Shown here piece after piece: positions 8,868 through 18,217 of a DNA stretch of 54,954 bases (the first letter of the stretch is position 1; every line of letters begins with the position of its first letter). The notes under the pieces were generated by a model. It searched no databases. It was not told the DNA's origin and saw only the letters and a list, made by a program, of their open reading frames with translations. This DNA comes from JBNJEM01 sp051745935. Lineage in GTDB: Bacteria; Planctomycetota; Planctomycetia; Pirellulales; Pirellulaceae. Both the position numbers and the translations under genes were made by a program. The DNA is taken from the NCBI GenBank assembly GCA_051745935.1, contig JBNJEM010000001.1:1-54954 (forward strand). Direction: 5' to 3'.

Positions 8868-9004
8868 CGCTTCACGGGGGCCGTTACACGGCCTGGACAC
8901 CGGAGCCCGCATGGAGGCCACCGGCTTGTCCCGTGGTGGTTCACGTTCGCCGCGACAAACCGGCCAGACACACCACGCCTGACCGTCAATCCAGCGTGGC
9001 GCGC
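8868..9004 (+). repeat. R2 MITE-like repeat, truncated copy
   Basis: Matches the left half of the R2 copies at 24179 and 27493, including the first arm of the internal inverted pair, then loses similarity near 9004. Begins 5 bp after the rpoD stop. Confidence 0.75.
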
Positions 9005-9435
9005 CTGCCATTGTGTCCGGACATCCTGGCGGTGCCGGAAATGGTTGCCAGGGGGCTCCGCCGCTCCGCGGCCTGGAGGCGGGCGGCGTGGCGGGGTACG
9101 CTCTTCTCACGGATACTTCCATGGGCTTGTTGTGATAGGCATCCCGCCCGATGATCGCAGGTGGGGGGCGGCAGTTGCCGCGATAAGAATTCGATGACTA
9201 ACGGAAGCTTTCTTATCCCATCTTTGTTTCTTGGGTTTGGGATTCGCGCGGGCCGTTTGTCCCAAGCGAGGGGGGCTTCGCAGAGAATGAAATGGCATCA
9301 GAGTGCATTTTGAATAGCTAGCCTCGCTGCTGCTCAAACACCCCTGCCAGCAGGTCGGAATTCGAGACGTTGCCGGGTGGGCCCGGCAGAAGCTCGGACC
9401 ATCGGTCCAAGCCCGGGGGGGGTTACCTTTCAATC

Positions 9436-9480
9436 GTGCTGCTCGCGGAACAAAATGGGATAATAGACAGTCACCGTTCA
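9436..9480 (+). repeat. Short dispersed repeat, shared with 52 kb
   Basis: CGTGCTGCTCGCGGAACAAA and the following six bases match the reverse complement of 52075-52100 with one mismatch; weaker similarity continues for about 20 bp. Confidence 0.55.
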
Positions 9481-10092
9481 ACGGCTGTTGCTCAAACGCT
9501 AGAAAGACGCAATCGGGGGGAACCTGCACAGTTTACACGCGAGTCCAACGGCCCTGATAGCGCCCATTTTCGGCCCCGCAATCATGGTTTTGGACTCCAA
9601 AAGCCCCCCTCTTCGACGCTGCTAGTGCGTACCTGCATGCCATTCAAAAACACCCTCAGCGGCCAATTCTTATCGGCTCACGCGGCGGTCGGCGGTCCGT
9701 TTCGTCGAAAACCCTTGGTGCGTGTGGGTGACGAGCCAAACGGAGCGGGGCGACCGGTGTGGTTTCCAGTAGGCGTTGCCCCGGGCCCCGTCGGCTTTGT
9801 AGGTGCCGATCGGAGCGTTGTCGCTGCCATGGTCTCGCACGCTTCGGCCAGGGCCTGAAAAACGGCACGTGTTTTGCAGCGTCTTGCGAGGGCTTCAGGG
9901 TTCCGGGCTTCGTTGGCCGTGAAGCCGAGGGGGCTAAAGGTTCAAGAACGCTGCTGACCAAAGCTTCGGTTTCATGTTCATGTTCATTTGCTTTGGTTTC
10001 GCGGGCCGGTTACTCTGGGCGAGTGGTCTGGTGGGCAGCGGTTCAATCACGTCACAAAACACGACCCGCGTGAGCGGTCAGGGAGTAATTTG

Positions 10093-12783
10093 ATGGATTT
10101 TCGACTGGACAAGCTAACGATCAAGGCTCAGGAAGCGATACAGCGGGCTCAACGGCTTGCTCAGGACAGTGGCCACCCGGAAATCGATTCGCTTCATCTT
10201 CTGACCGCCATGGTTCAGGATCCTGAGGGGTTGGTTCTTCCGATTCTGAACAAGATCGGCTTGCACGACGAACAGCTGAATTCGATCGTGAAGTCCGAGT
10301 TGGGGCGGTATCCCAAAGTCAGTGGTGATACAAGTCCTGGCGTGGGCAAGGAGCTATCGGAGGTGTTGCAGACGGCTCGGAAAGAATCGGAGCGAATGAC
10401 GGACGAATATGTTTCCACCGAGCATTTATTGCTGGCGTTCACCAGCACCACCTGTCGGGCCCAGCGGATCCTACAGCTCAACGGTGTCCGCCACGATGAT
10501 GTGCTCGCCGCGCTCAAGGAACTCCGTGGTAGTGGCCGGGTAACGGACCAGAACCCCGAGGACAAGTTTCAGGCCCTGCAACGGTATGGGATCGACTTGG
10601 TCGAGAAAATGACCCAGGGCAAGTTGGATCCGGTGATCGGCCGCGACCCGGAAATTCGCCGGGTGATTCAAGTCCTGTCGCGTCGGACCAAGAATAACCC
10701 GGTGTTGATTGGTGAGCCGGGGGTGGGCAAGACAGCGATTGCCGAAGGTCTCGCTCAACGGATCGTGCAAGGCGATGTGCCGCAGAGTTTGAAGAACAAG
10801 CGCGTGATCGCTTTGGACATGGGGTCTTTGGTCGCCGGGGCGAAGTACCGCGGGGAATTCGAAGATCGGCTGAAAGCCGTATTGCGCGAGATTTCCGACG
10901 CGGGTGGCACCATTATTCTATTCATCGATGAATTGCACACGGTGGTGGGCGCGGGGGCTGCCGAGGGAGCCTCGGACGCCGCGAATTTGCTGAAACCGGC
11001 GTTGGCCCGCGGCGAGCTGCGATGCATTGGCGCGACCACGTTGGACGAGTATCGCGAACACGTGGAGAAAGACAAGGCGTTGGAACGGCGTTTTCAACCG
11101 GTGCTGGTCGGCGAACCAACTCTGGAGGACACCATCGCGATTCTCCGCGGTCTGAAACACCGTTATGAAGCTCACCACGGCGTCAAAATCAAGGACTCGG
11201 CCCTTGTGGCCGCCGCCAAGCTGTCGGTCCGCTATATCGCCGACCGGTTCCTTCCTGATAAAGCAATTGATCTGGTGGATGAGGCCACCAGCCGATTGGC
11301 CATGGAGTTGGAAAGTGTTCCCACTGAAATCGACGAGGTTCAACGCCGCATACGGCAGCTGGAATTGGCCCAGCGACAATTGGCTGAAGAGACCGAGGAG
11401 TCGGCCCGCCAGAAACTGACCGAAATCGAAACGGAGATTGCGGAACAAAAGCAACGGGAAGCCAGTCTGCGGGAGCAGTGGGAAGCCGAAAAACTGGGGT
11501 TGGATGACGTCCAGAAAGCCCGGCAGGAATACGAGCAAGTTGACTTGGAATTCAATCGCCTGGACGCCGGCATCAAAGAAAAGCAAGCGGAGGGGCTGCC
11601 GGTCAACGAGGACGACTACCAGCGTCTGTATATGCTGGACAGCCGGCGGCGACAATTGGCCGAGTCCATTGCCCGGCAAGAGGAAGAACAGGAAGAACAA
11701 CGCGAGGCGCCCGCGACCGAACCTCGTTTGTTGCGCCAGGAAGTGACCGAGCAGGAGATTGCGGAGGTCGTGAGCGCCTGGACCGGAATCCCCGTGTCGC
11801 GGATGATGGAGACCGAACGGGAAAAACTGCTGAAGCTGGAAGAGGAGCTGCACCGGAGAGTCGTCGGCCAGGACAACGCGGTGGCGGCGGTGGCCAACGC
11901 GGTTCGCCGCAGCCGGAGCGGATTACAGGATCCGAACCGCCCCATTGGATCCTTCATCTTCCTGGGGCCCACGGGCGTCGGCAAGACGGAACTGTGCAAA
12001 GCCCTGGCCCAATCGCTGTTCGACAATGAAAATGCCATGGTGCGCGTTGACATGAGCGAATTTGGTGAACGTCATACGGTCAGCCGCTTGATCGGTGCCC
12101 CTCCAGGTTATATCGGCTACGAAGAAGGCGGTAAATTGACCGAGGCGGTGCGGCGCCGACCCTATAGTGTGATCCTGCTTGACGAAATCGAAAAAGCGCA
12201 TCACGACGTGTTTAACATTCTGTTGCAGGTCCTGGATGACGGCCGCTTGACGGATAACCACGGTAGGACCGTTGACTTCAAGAATACCATTATCGTGATG
12301 ACCAGCAACATTGGCAGTCAAGCCATTCACCGGATCGCCGAGGAAGGCGGGACGCAGGACGATATCAATCAAGCGGTCTTTCGGGTGTTGCAAGATCGGC
12401 TGTTACCGGAGTTCCTCAATCGTATCGACGAGACGATCGTATTCCACTCCCTCCAGCGCGATGAAATCCGGCGGATCGTCGATCTTCAAATCGTCGGCTT
12501 GGAGAAACTGTTACAGGAGCAGGGTTTGTCACTCGAGGTGTCCCCTGCCGCTCGGGACGCCATTGCCGATCAAGGTTACGACCCGACCTACGGGGCGCGA
12601 CCGCTGGCGCGAGTGATTCAGCAACGGATACAAAACCCCTTGGCCATGAAACTATTGCGCGATGACTATCAGGAAGGGGATTGTGCCCACGTGGACTACG
12701 TGGACGGCGAGTTTACCTTCTCGTTTTCGCACGCGGTGTCCCAGCAGGCGGAGCAGGTCGCCAGCGAAATCATGCCGCTATGA
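10093..12783 (+). CDS. clpB: ATP-dependent disaggregase ClpB
   Basis: 896 residues, the usual ClpB size. It is an Hsp100 chaperone that threads aggregated proteins through a hexameric ring, working with DnaK. N-domain (1-145) with two Clp repeats. First AAA+ module with Walker A GEPGVGKT near 206 and the pore motif AGAKYRGEFEDRL. A long ClpB-specific coiled-coil M domain (about 400-530) separates it from ClpC/ClpA. Second AAA+ module has Walker A GPTGVGKT near 625, the pore motif GYIGYEEGG, and the D2-small domain ending GARPLARVIQ. ATG 10093 follows GGGAG by 7 bases, which excludes the upstream extension to 9988. No heat-shock operator was recognised upstream. Confidence 0.96.
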   Translation: MDFRLDKLTIKAQEAIQRAQRLAQDSGHPEIDSLHLLTAMVQDPEGLVLPILNKIGLHDEQLNSIVKSELGRYPKVSGDTSPGVGKELSEVLQTARKESERMTDEYVSTEHLLLAFTSTTCRAQRILQLNGVRHDDVLAALKELRGSGRVTDQNPEDKFQALQRYGIDLVEKMTQGKLDPVIGRDPEIRRVIQVLSRRTKNNPVLIGEPGVGKTAIAEGLAQRIVQGDVPQSLKNKRVIALDMGSLVAGAKYRGEFEDRLKAVLREISDAGGTIILFIDELHTVVGAGAAEGASDAANLLKPALARGELRCIGATTLDEYREHVEKDKALERRFQPVLVGEPTLEDTIAILRGLKHRYEAHHGVKIKDSALVAAAKLSVRYIADRFLPDKAIDLVDEATSRLAMELESVPTEIDEVQRRIRQLELAQRQLAEETEESARQKLTEIETEIAEQKQREASLREQWEAEKLGLDDVQKARQEYEQVDLEFNRLDAGIKEKQAEGLPVNEDDYQRLYMLDSRRRQLAESIARQEEEQEEQREAPATEPRLLRQEVTEQEIAEVVSAWTGIPVSRMMETEREKLLKLEEELHRRVVGQDNAVAAVANAVRRSRSGLQDPNRPIGSFIFLGPTGVGKTELCKALAQSLFDNENAMVRVDMSEFGERHTVSRLIGAPPGYIGYEEGGKLTEAVRRRPYSVILLDEIEKAHHDVFNILLQVLDDGRLTDNHGRTVDFKNTIIVMTSNIGSQAIHRIAEEGGTQDDINQAVFRVLQDRLLPEFLNRIDETIVFHSLQRDEIRRIVDLQIVGLEKLLQEQGLSLEVSPAARDAIADQGYDPTYGARPLARVIQQRIQNPLAMKLLRDDYQEGDCAHVDYVDGEFTFSFSHAVSQQAEQVASEIMPL

Positions 12784-12847
12784 ACGGCGCACCAAGTAAT
12801 CCAAAGTGTGGCGAGAAGAAGGTATGCCATCTTCCACGCATCCGTTT

Positions 12848-13336
12848 TCAGGTGTTCAGTCGCCAGACCGTGAAGTTCAGCAAGGCGGCAAACGTTACCC
12901 AGGCGAGATACGGAACGAAGAGTGCCCCCGCCACTTTCGACCGGGACCAGAAGGTCACCATGGCCACCGCAATCGCCGCCCAAAGCAGAAGAACCTCCGC
13001 AAAGGCCAGACCGGGATTCTCCAGGCCGAAGAAGATGCAAGACCATAGCGTATTGAGGGCCAACTGGATGCCGAACAGGGCCAGCGGCACCTTGGCACCA
13101 GCAATCCCGTCCTGCCGCCACACCAGCCAAGCCGCCACAGCCATCGCCAGATACAAAGCGGTCCATACAGGGGCAAAGATCCAATTAGGCGGATTCCAAC
13201 TCGGCTTTGCCAGATTCGCATACCAGCCATCGATCTGGGGCGTCGTGACGGCACTGCCGATCCCGGCTGCGGCAAAGCAGATCACGAAAAAGACGATCAA
13301 ACTAATCCATGGATGCCTCGGTGTCGTTGGAACCAT
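12848..13336 (-). CDS. tspO: TspO/MBR family membrane protein
   Basis: 162 residues, five membrane helices. Family hallmarks are GIGSAVTTPQIDGWYANLAKPSWNPPNWIFAPVWTxLY near the N-terminus, then WRQDG, then ALNTLWSCIFFGLENPGLAFAE and a C-terminal FxVWRLN. TspO proteins bind porphyrins and steroid-like ligands and affect tetrapyrrole or stress responses; the role here is not shown. ATG 13336 follows AAGG by 6 bases. Converges on clpB with 64 bp between the stops. Confidence 0.92.
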   Translation of the reverse strand: MVPTTPRHPWISLIVFFVICFAAAGIGSAVTTPQIDGWYANLAKPSWNPPNWIFAPVWTALYLAMAVAAWLVWRQDGIAGAKVPLALFGIQLALNTLWSCIFFGLENPGLAFAEVLLLWAAIAVAMVTFWSRSKVAGALFVPYLAWVTFAALLNFTVWRLNT

Positions 13337-13457
13337 TGCTATACCTTGCGGCCGACTTGTAGTGCCTCGTAGGCGGCCATGTCTATAGCCTATTAGCGAA
13401 ATGTGTTGATTCAATACAAGAACGTGAAGTCGCACGAGGGCCTTCAACTCGCCGCTT

Positions 13458-13733
13458 TCAGTCGGGCGCTTTGGCGTCAACGGGGATAGGTTCGTCAGGC
13501 CGCACGCCGTATTTCTTCTGGCGTGCCCGGCCCCAAGGGCAACCGCCAAAGGTCACCAACATCTCGACACGCTGGAGGAACTGAGCGAAACGGTTGCCTT
13601 GCCGAGCCTTGGTGCAGATGGGACAGCGTTTTTCACAGAAATCGGGATCACACGGCATCACTCCAAAAGCCAGCGCCGCCAATCCGGCGACGGTGCCCGC
13701 TCCAATCAGCGAAAGTAGTCTTCTTCGTCGCAT
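13458..13733 (-). CDS. Small cysteine-containing secreted or anchored protein
   Basis: 91 residues, family not recognised. A strongly basic start (MRRRRLLSLIGAGTVAGLAALAFG) resembles a twin-basic or ordinary signal/anchor. It is followed by CDPDFCEKRCPIC, four cysteines in 13 residues that could bind metal or form disulfides, and a further Cys in FGGCPWG. ATG 13733 follows GGGAG by 7 bases. It lies 121 bp upstream of tspO on the same strand and 64 bp after the next gene, so the three may be co-transcribed. Confidence 0.62.
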   Translation of the reverse strand: MRRRRLLSLIGAGTVAGLAALAFGVMPCDPDFCEKRCPICTKARQGNRFAQFLQRVEMLVTFGGCPWGRARQKKYGVRPDEPIPVDAKAPD

Positions 13734-13797
13734 CAGGTTTCTCCCAGCCGCAAGCACGTGGGGCGTCCCAAACAACCATTGACCCATTCAACGGCAT

Positions 13798-14334
13798 TCA
13801 CATCACGCCCAGAATCCAGCCCTCCAGATCGGCAATCTCCTGCTCGTCTTTGTCCAGGGGTGGATCGAAGTAGCGGTCCAGCACCAGCCCCCGATCCATC
13901 TCACTGAGCCAACGGGAAATGGCATAGGCGTCGTGCTGGTCCCCCGTTCTTCCCTCTGTAGGATACCGCCTCCGCAGGATCGGCGGGTAGACCTCGACGA
14001 TGACCGACCGTCTCCTCGGCACTTGCCAGCCGTCAAGGAAATTGGTCCGTCCCATCTCAACTTCCACGATGTCCTCGCACCGAATCCGCTTCCGGAACAG
14101 CGGGAGTGGACCAAAATGGACGGCGATGTGGTCCCCTTGGTCCTCGACAATCAGGCGGCCTAGCGATGCGCCCAGGACTAACAGGAAGATGCCCGTGACC
14201 AAGAACGTAATGCTGAGGGCGGGCACGGGGGAATGGTAGCTTGCCGTGAGAAAGGCGGCAGCGAAGGCGTAGCACATCAGACCCCAGGGGCCTCGCCGCT
14301 TATGTTCGTATCGGCCGGATTGTATGGTGCTCAT
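13798..14334 (-). CDS. Membrane protein with PH-like cytoplasmic part
   Basis: 178 residues. Two adjacent membrane helices (about residues 17-60) are followed by a beta-rich stretch (LGRLIVEDQGDHIAVHFGPLPLFRKRIRCEDIVEVEM) that resembles bacterial PH-like membrane proteins, then a hydrophilic tail. The function is unknown. ATG 14334 opens 37 bp downstream of R1 copy d. The region after residue 110 looks less conserved than such proteins usually are, so a frameshift or divergence there is possible. Confidence 0.55.
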   Translation of the reverse strand: MSTIQSGRYEHKRRGPWGLMCYAFAAAFLTASYHSPVPALSITFLVTGIFLLVLGASLGRLIVEDQGDHIAVHFGPLPLFRKRIRCEDIVEVEMGRTNFLDGWQVPRRRSVIVEVYPPILRRRYPTEGRTGDQHDAYAISRWLSEMDRGLVLDRYFDPPLDKDEQEIADLEGWILGVM

Positions 14335-14371
14335 TCTTATGCCCGCTCTTCGTACCAGTATCGCCGAGCAT

Positions 14372-14475
14372 AATCCTTCGGGCGGTTGGATTCATCCGGG
14401 TGGAAAGCTGCCCGGCGCAAGCCGTCCTCCCGTTGGTCGGACTCGCGGCGGAGAAAGTCATCCGCGAGCGGTATT
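14372..14475 (-). repeat. R1 palindromic element, copy d
   Basis: 104-bp unit in reverse orientation. The central hairpin and loop TCCCGTTGGTC are intact; the terminal TATA motifs have decayed (AATC at one end, TATT at the other). Lies directly upstream of the gene at 14334 and directly beside the transposase remnant at 14482. Confidence 0.85.
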
Positions 14476-14481
14476 TCAGCG

Positions 14482-14897
14482 GATTCAGGCGCGGGGGGCA
14501 GCGACGTCATGCGCGCGATCGAGTGGACGGCTGGATGGCCGAACTGACGTGGCAACCGGAAAACAAGGCGACGCACGCGCTGGCGGACACCTCACGGACA
14601 GGCCGTCGGGCGTCCGACATGGGGATTCTGCCGATGTCCCTGGATTCCTACCAGCGGCTGCTCGATTGGACCGCCCGGCTGATCCAATCCGGCGAGCGGT
14701 CCACGATCCCGAAGGACCTCGCCGCGATCTTGGATCACATGAACATCGAGGAACAGGCTTGGTTGGACACCGTGCAGGGGTACGACGACCTGTTTTGTCA
14801 CGTAGTGGGCTCGTGTTCCTCGATGGGCGAGGCCGCGAAGCGGATGGAGGTCTCCCAGGTGAAGGGCGCCGCCGCGAGCCGCCGCGTGTTCAAATAA
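14482..14897 (+). pseudogene. C-terminal remnant of REP-associated-type transposase
   Basis: The frame after R1 copy d encodes RRASDMGILPMSLDSYQRLL, then DWTARLIQSGERSTIPKDLA, then ILDHMNIEEQAWLDTVQGYD. I recognise this as the C-terminal tail carried by planctomycete Y1-type (REP-associated tyrosine) transposases. The catalytic HUH and Tyr motifs are absent, so the N-terminal two-thirds is gone. No start codon is convincing. It is a broken copy and cannot be active by itself. Confidence 0.55.
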
Positions 14898-15344
14898 CTG
14901 ACATCTTTAGCTGACCTCTTCTCGGACCGTCTGCCGGCTATTCAGTTTTACGTTTGTACTGACCAGGCCGTGGCCAGCACAACCCGTCGTGTTGGCGAAC
15001 ACGCTGACGGAAACAAGTCTGTTTTGACTGTGCCGCCAGTCTCGCATCGCGGTGCGCGCTGCTCGTGATCCTCGTCGCGTGTGCGGCCCCATCCGTGCCC
15101 TTCAGGCCCATCCTCTCGCCCCCTGTCCCCCCGTGTTGCCCCTTCGTTCCCTGACATCGCGTCTTCCGCCGGCTATCATGCGCTGCAAATGCTTGACCAA
15201 GCTCGCAAACCCACGGCAGGAATCAGGGTGATACTAATAAAAGGCCCCCCTTTCAAATGCGGTCAAAAGAGGTTGTCCCCACTTTTGAGGCCAGGCCGTG
15301 GACCTGGCCAATTGACCCCTATCTGCTGAAAGGAGGACCGAGGG
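14898..15344. other. Intergenic, nothing recognised
   Basis: About 450 bp between two mobile-element remnants. The right part probably belongs to the left end of the IS110 element, whose boundary cannot be set because IS110 elements often lack inverted ends. Confidence 0.4.
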
Positions 15345-16389
15345 ATGCGCTTTTATCACCCTCACACGACATTCTATTGTGGCATCGATCCGGACACAAG
15401 AAACATGTACCCGACGATCGTGAACAAAGACGCCGAGGTGTTGTTCCACCAGAATATGCGGAATGACCCGAGGCGGTTTCTGAAGATCTTGGAGCCGTAT
15501 CGGGAGAGCCTCGTGGTGTCGTGTGAATCGTCCAGTAATTGGTACTGGCGGGCCGGACTTGTGCGCGGAAGAAGACATTGAATTCGTGCTGGGGCACGCG
15601 CTGTCGATGCGTGCCATTCACGGTGTGAAGACAAAGAACGATCGGGTGGATTCCGAGCAGATTGCTCGGCTGACGGCGGGAGGGCTGTTGCCACAAGCGT
15701 ACGTGTACCCTCGGCGGCACCGAAGTCCGCGAGATTTGTTGCGTCGACGGCTGAAGTTGGTGCGGCGTCGCGCGGACTTGCATTCGCACATCAAGGCGTT
15801 GAACGCGCAACAAAACCTTCCTCCTTTGGGACAGACGTTACAGTCCGCGTCTCTACGCAAGCGTATTGTCGAGCGTTTCGAAGATCCATTCGTGCGGGAG
15901 AGCGCGGGGACGGACTTGGCTCTGATGGAGCACTACACGCCATTGATCGCCGAGTTGGAGAAGACCGTGCCCGCGGCGGCGCGTGAAGCGTATCCTCAAG
16001 AGTGCGTGATCCCGCGGAGCATCCCCGGGGTCGGCAAGATCATCGCGCTGACCATCCTGTTGGAAGTCGGTGACATTTCGCGGTTCCAAACCCGGCAGGC
16101 GTTCTGTTCGTATTGTCGGCTGGTCAATCGACGGGCGGAATCAGCTGGCAAGTCCCATGGAACGTAGGGACGGAAGGAGGGGAATCCTTACTTGAAGTAA
16201 GCTTTTTCGGAAGCCACGATCTGTTCCACGTTACACTCCGAGCGGATGAAAAAATCGCTTCGGCGCATGGAACGCAAACACGGCCCGGGGAAGGCCAAGT
16301 CGATCTTCGCCCACGAACTCGGCCGGACCATGCATGCCATGCCGCGTCACAAGACGGTGTTTGATGTGGAGAAGTTTCCGCGAGGTTAA
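15345..16389 (+). pseudogene. IS110-family transposase, frameshifted
   Basis: Encodes a DEDD transposase broken into at least three frames. Frame one (15345-15581) starts after GGAGG and holds TTFYCGIDPDTR (first catalytic Asp) and LVVSCESSSNWYW (Glu). A frameshift near 15540-15570 moves to a second frame with TKNDRVDSEQIARL (the remaining Asp pair), a coiled region and SIPGVGKIIALTILLEVGDI, the IS110 C-terminal helix-hairpin-helix. A stop at 16167 is followed in another frame by remnants ending MPRHKTVFDVEKFPRG. About 345 residues if repaired, near normal length. Inactive as it stands. Confidence 0.82.
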
Positions 16390-16460
16390 CCCGAACAGAG
16401 TACCGGTTCCTCTTCTCCGTGTCCTATCCGATGAGAATGCATCGCCGAAAGGAGGCTTTT

Positions 16461-16634
16461 ATGCCCGGTATTGATTTCGATGTGATCCGTCGAGAGATCA
16501 CCATGGAACAGGTTTTGGTAGTCCCGCCCCCAGCCGCGCCGCTGTTCAACGGATCGCCCTTGGTCAGCCCACGTCATTTTGTGGACCGTGCGCATCCTCC
16601 CCCAATCCCCAGCGCTAGCCCAAAAAACAGCTAA
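16461..16634 (+). pseudogene. Possible CHC2 zinc-finger protein remnant
   Basis: A 57-codon frame starting ATG 16461 after GGAGG. The start MPGIDFDVIRREITMEQVL matches, from memory, the N-terminus of planctomycete CHC2-type zinc-finger proteins, but the zinc-binding cysteines never appear and the frame becomes low-complexity proline. Probably the 5' end of a decayed gene. Confidence 0.35.
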
Positions 16635-16679
16635 AAACCAGAGTGTCTGCAACTCCTAACTCCTCCGCTCAACTCATTT

Positions 16680-17642
16680 TCAATTTCCCAGCGCCACGGC
16701 TTCGGGCAATTGAATCAGTTCAAAGGCGTTCAGGATCGCATATCCCCCCTTGCGATGCCTTCTGAGATCGTCGCCCTTGCAACATCCGCCCGTATAGACA
16801 ACCAGAAGCGGGGAGCCGTCGGTAATGAATTCGATCATCGACGGCCTCAATTCGGCGTCGTCGGTCACCTGCTGGATGGCGATGTTTTTCGCTTCCATGG
16901 TCTGCTTGACGCGGCCCGTGCCCTCCTTACCCGGAACGATCAGCTTGCCTTCCGGGGTGCCATAGGTCCGCTCCTTGACCAGCGCCTCGTCGTGAGGATT
17001 GAAGTAATCCTCCATGACCGTCTTGATGGGATACACTTTGATCGACTCCATCGGGGGTTCCGGTTCGACCGCCTCGGCGTATTCGACGCCCGTCGGATCG
17101 TCCCCGATCCGCCGGCCGTTGAAGTTGTTGTGGTAGCCGATCAACCGATACTTGCCCGCCGGCAGGTCATACAACGCCAAGAGCAGGTCGCTGCTGGGGC
17201 TGTAGGGGAAATCGGAACCCGCGACCCATGTGTTGCAGATCGGGTCGTGAATCGGTTCCTTCTCGGGTTGAATGCCCCCGGCCAGATAGCGCCGCATCCC
17301 GGCCACGTAGATCGTCATGATCCCCTCGTAATGACAGGTGATGGCGGCGTGCACGCCGCTGCCGGCGATGCCCGGCCCCTCCGCCGGAAAGCTCCCCTTG
17401 CCATTTTCCCAGACGGTGTCGCTGCGATAGAAATCCCAGTCGGGAATGACCCAGTGCCACCATCCGTCCTTGGTTGTGGCGGGGATGGGGGCGGAGTTGT
17501 TCTTGCCGCTCGGCGCGGCAAAGTCCACCTTGAGGTGCAACAGGCCGGACTGCGCGTCCGCAGCCGATGTCGGCGTAACGCTCGCGAAACTGCCGGGGAG
17601 AATAGAAACCAGCGCAATATACCATGCTGTGCGTTGTCTCAT
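16680..17642 (-). CDS. Secreted protein of unknown function
   Basis: 320 residues with a signal peptide (MRQRTAWYIALVSILPGSFA, cleavage probably after SAADA). The mature part is rich in Gly, Tyr, Trp and Pro: GWWHWVIPDWDFYRSDTVW, AAITCHYEGIMTIYVAGMRR and LLALYDLPAGKYRLIGYHNN. These suggest a beta-sandwich of the kind found in secreted planctomycete proteins that handle carbohydrate, but no catalytic motif is clear. ATG 17642 has a near-perfect AGGAGGAG upstream. A CC pair (GGCCKGDD) near the C-terminus may form a disulfide. No operon partner. Confidence 0.7.
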   Translation of the reverse strand: MRQRTAWYIALVSILPGSFASVTPTSAADAQSGLLHLKVDFAAPSGKNNSAPIPATTKDGWWHWVIPDWDFYRSDTVWENGKGSFPAEGPGIAGSGVHAAITCHYEGIMTIYVAGMRRYLAGGIQPEKEPIHDPICNTWVAGSDFPYSPSSDLLLALYDLPAGKYRLIGYHNNFNGRRIGDDPTGVEYAEAVEPEPPMESIKVYPIKTVMEDYFNPHDEALVKERTYGTPEGKLIVPGKEGTGRVKQTMEAKNIAIQQVTDDAELRPSMIEFITDGSPLLVVYTGGCCKGDDLRRHRKGGYAILNAFELIQLPEAVALGN

Positions 17643-18217
17643 AACCTCTCCTCCTAGTTTTTTTGCTGAAGTATGTTAACTTCCCCAAGTTCGATTGTCC
17701 AGGACATTCCGGGCCTTACTCGACTTTTTCAATCGTGACACTGAAAAGCAGAGTCTGGTTCCCTCTCCAAAGTCGCCACAAGACCCGTCGAACCATCCTG
17801 ATCCATCACCTCACCCGGCCCGCGCAGCCGACGCACGGCAGCCGTCACATCCACATCCGCTTGCAAGACGACCGCGAGCCGCTTCCACGCAATCCGGATG
17901 AACAGAGAACACGGGAAGCGTTTCCCAAGAGTTCCGTGGGGGGGCAGCCGGGCTTCTTGAACAGAGGCCTTTCGGTTAACCACGGGGCATTATAGGGGGG
18001 TGGCGGCAACCAGTTTGGTGTTCTGCTTCGGATCGCCAAGGAGATACCAAACCCTTTTTTTGGGAACTGGCCTTTACCTCGCGGTCCGTTCTCGGCACAA
18101 TACGTCGTACATGCAGGCCGACCGGTGAGTTCCGTTGGTCGATCCAGTAGTGGCGTTTCACGGAAGTTGCGTCGCCGGTCCACACGAGACCACGAAATAT
18201 GGCAAGGAGTGCTGAAC
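17643..18217. other. Intergenic; possible decayed gene end
   Basis: Gap upstream of both the secreted protein (minus) and skp (plus). It contains a possible frameshifted coding remnant at 17728-17983 (listed) and no repeat. Confidence 0.45.
17728..17983 (-). pseudogene. Possible frameshifted gene remnant
   Basis: The minus strand reads KRLAVVLQADVDVTAAVRRL in one frame. A +1 shift would then give an end of NQTLLFSVTIEKVE and stop, a natural-looking C-terminus. The two frames together look like the tail of a secreted beta-rich protein, just upstream of a secreted-protein gene on the same strand. Could be chance. Confidence 0.25.

Larger units (their letters stand above)
8863..10092. other. 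1.2-kb gap between rpoD and clpB
   Basis: An unusually long gap holding a truncated R2 copy at its left end and a short segment (9436-9480) also found near 52.05-52.1 kb. Open frames on both strands look like noise. No CIRCE-type inverted repeat was seen upstream of clpB. Confidence 0.5.

Noticed and set aside
9370..9858. 162-codon frame in the rpoD-clpB gap and its opposite-strand partner
   Set aside because: Low-complexity Pro/Arg composition, no ribosome site, no recognisable motif.
10755..11853. Long minus-strand frames opposite clpB
   Set aside because: Mirror frames of a GC-rich gene; the plus-strand ClpB is unmistakable.
16710..17657. 315-codon plus-strand frame opposite the secreted protein
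   Set aside because: Antisense shadow; the minus-strand gene has a signal peptide and strong ribosome site.
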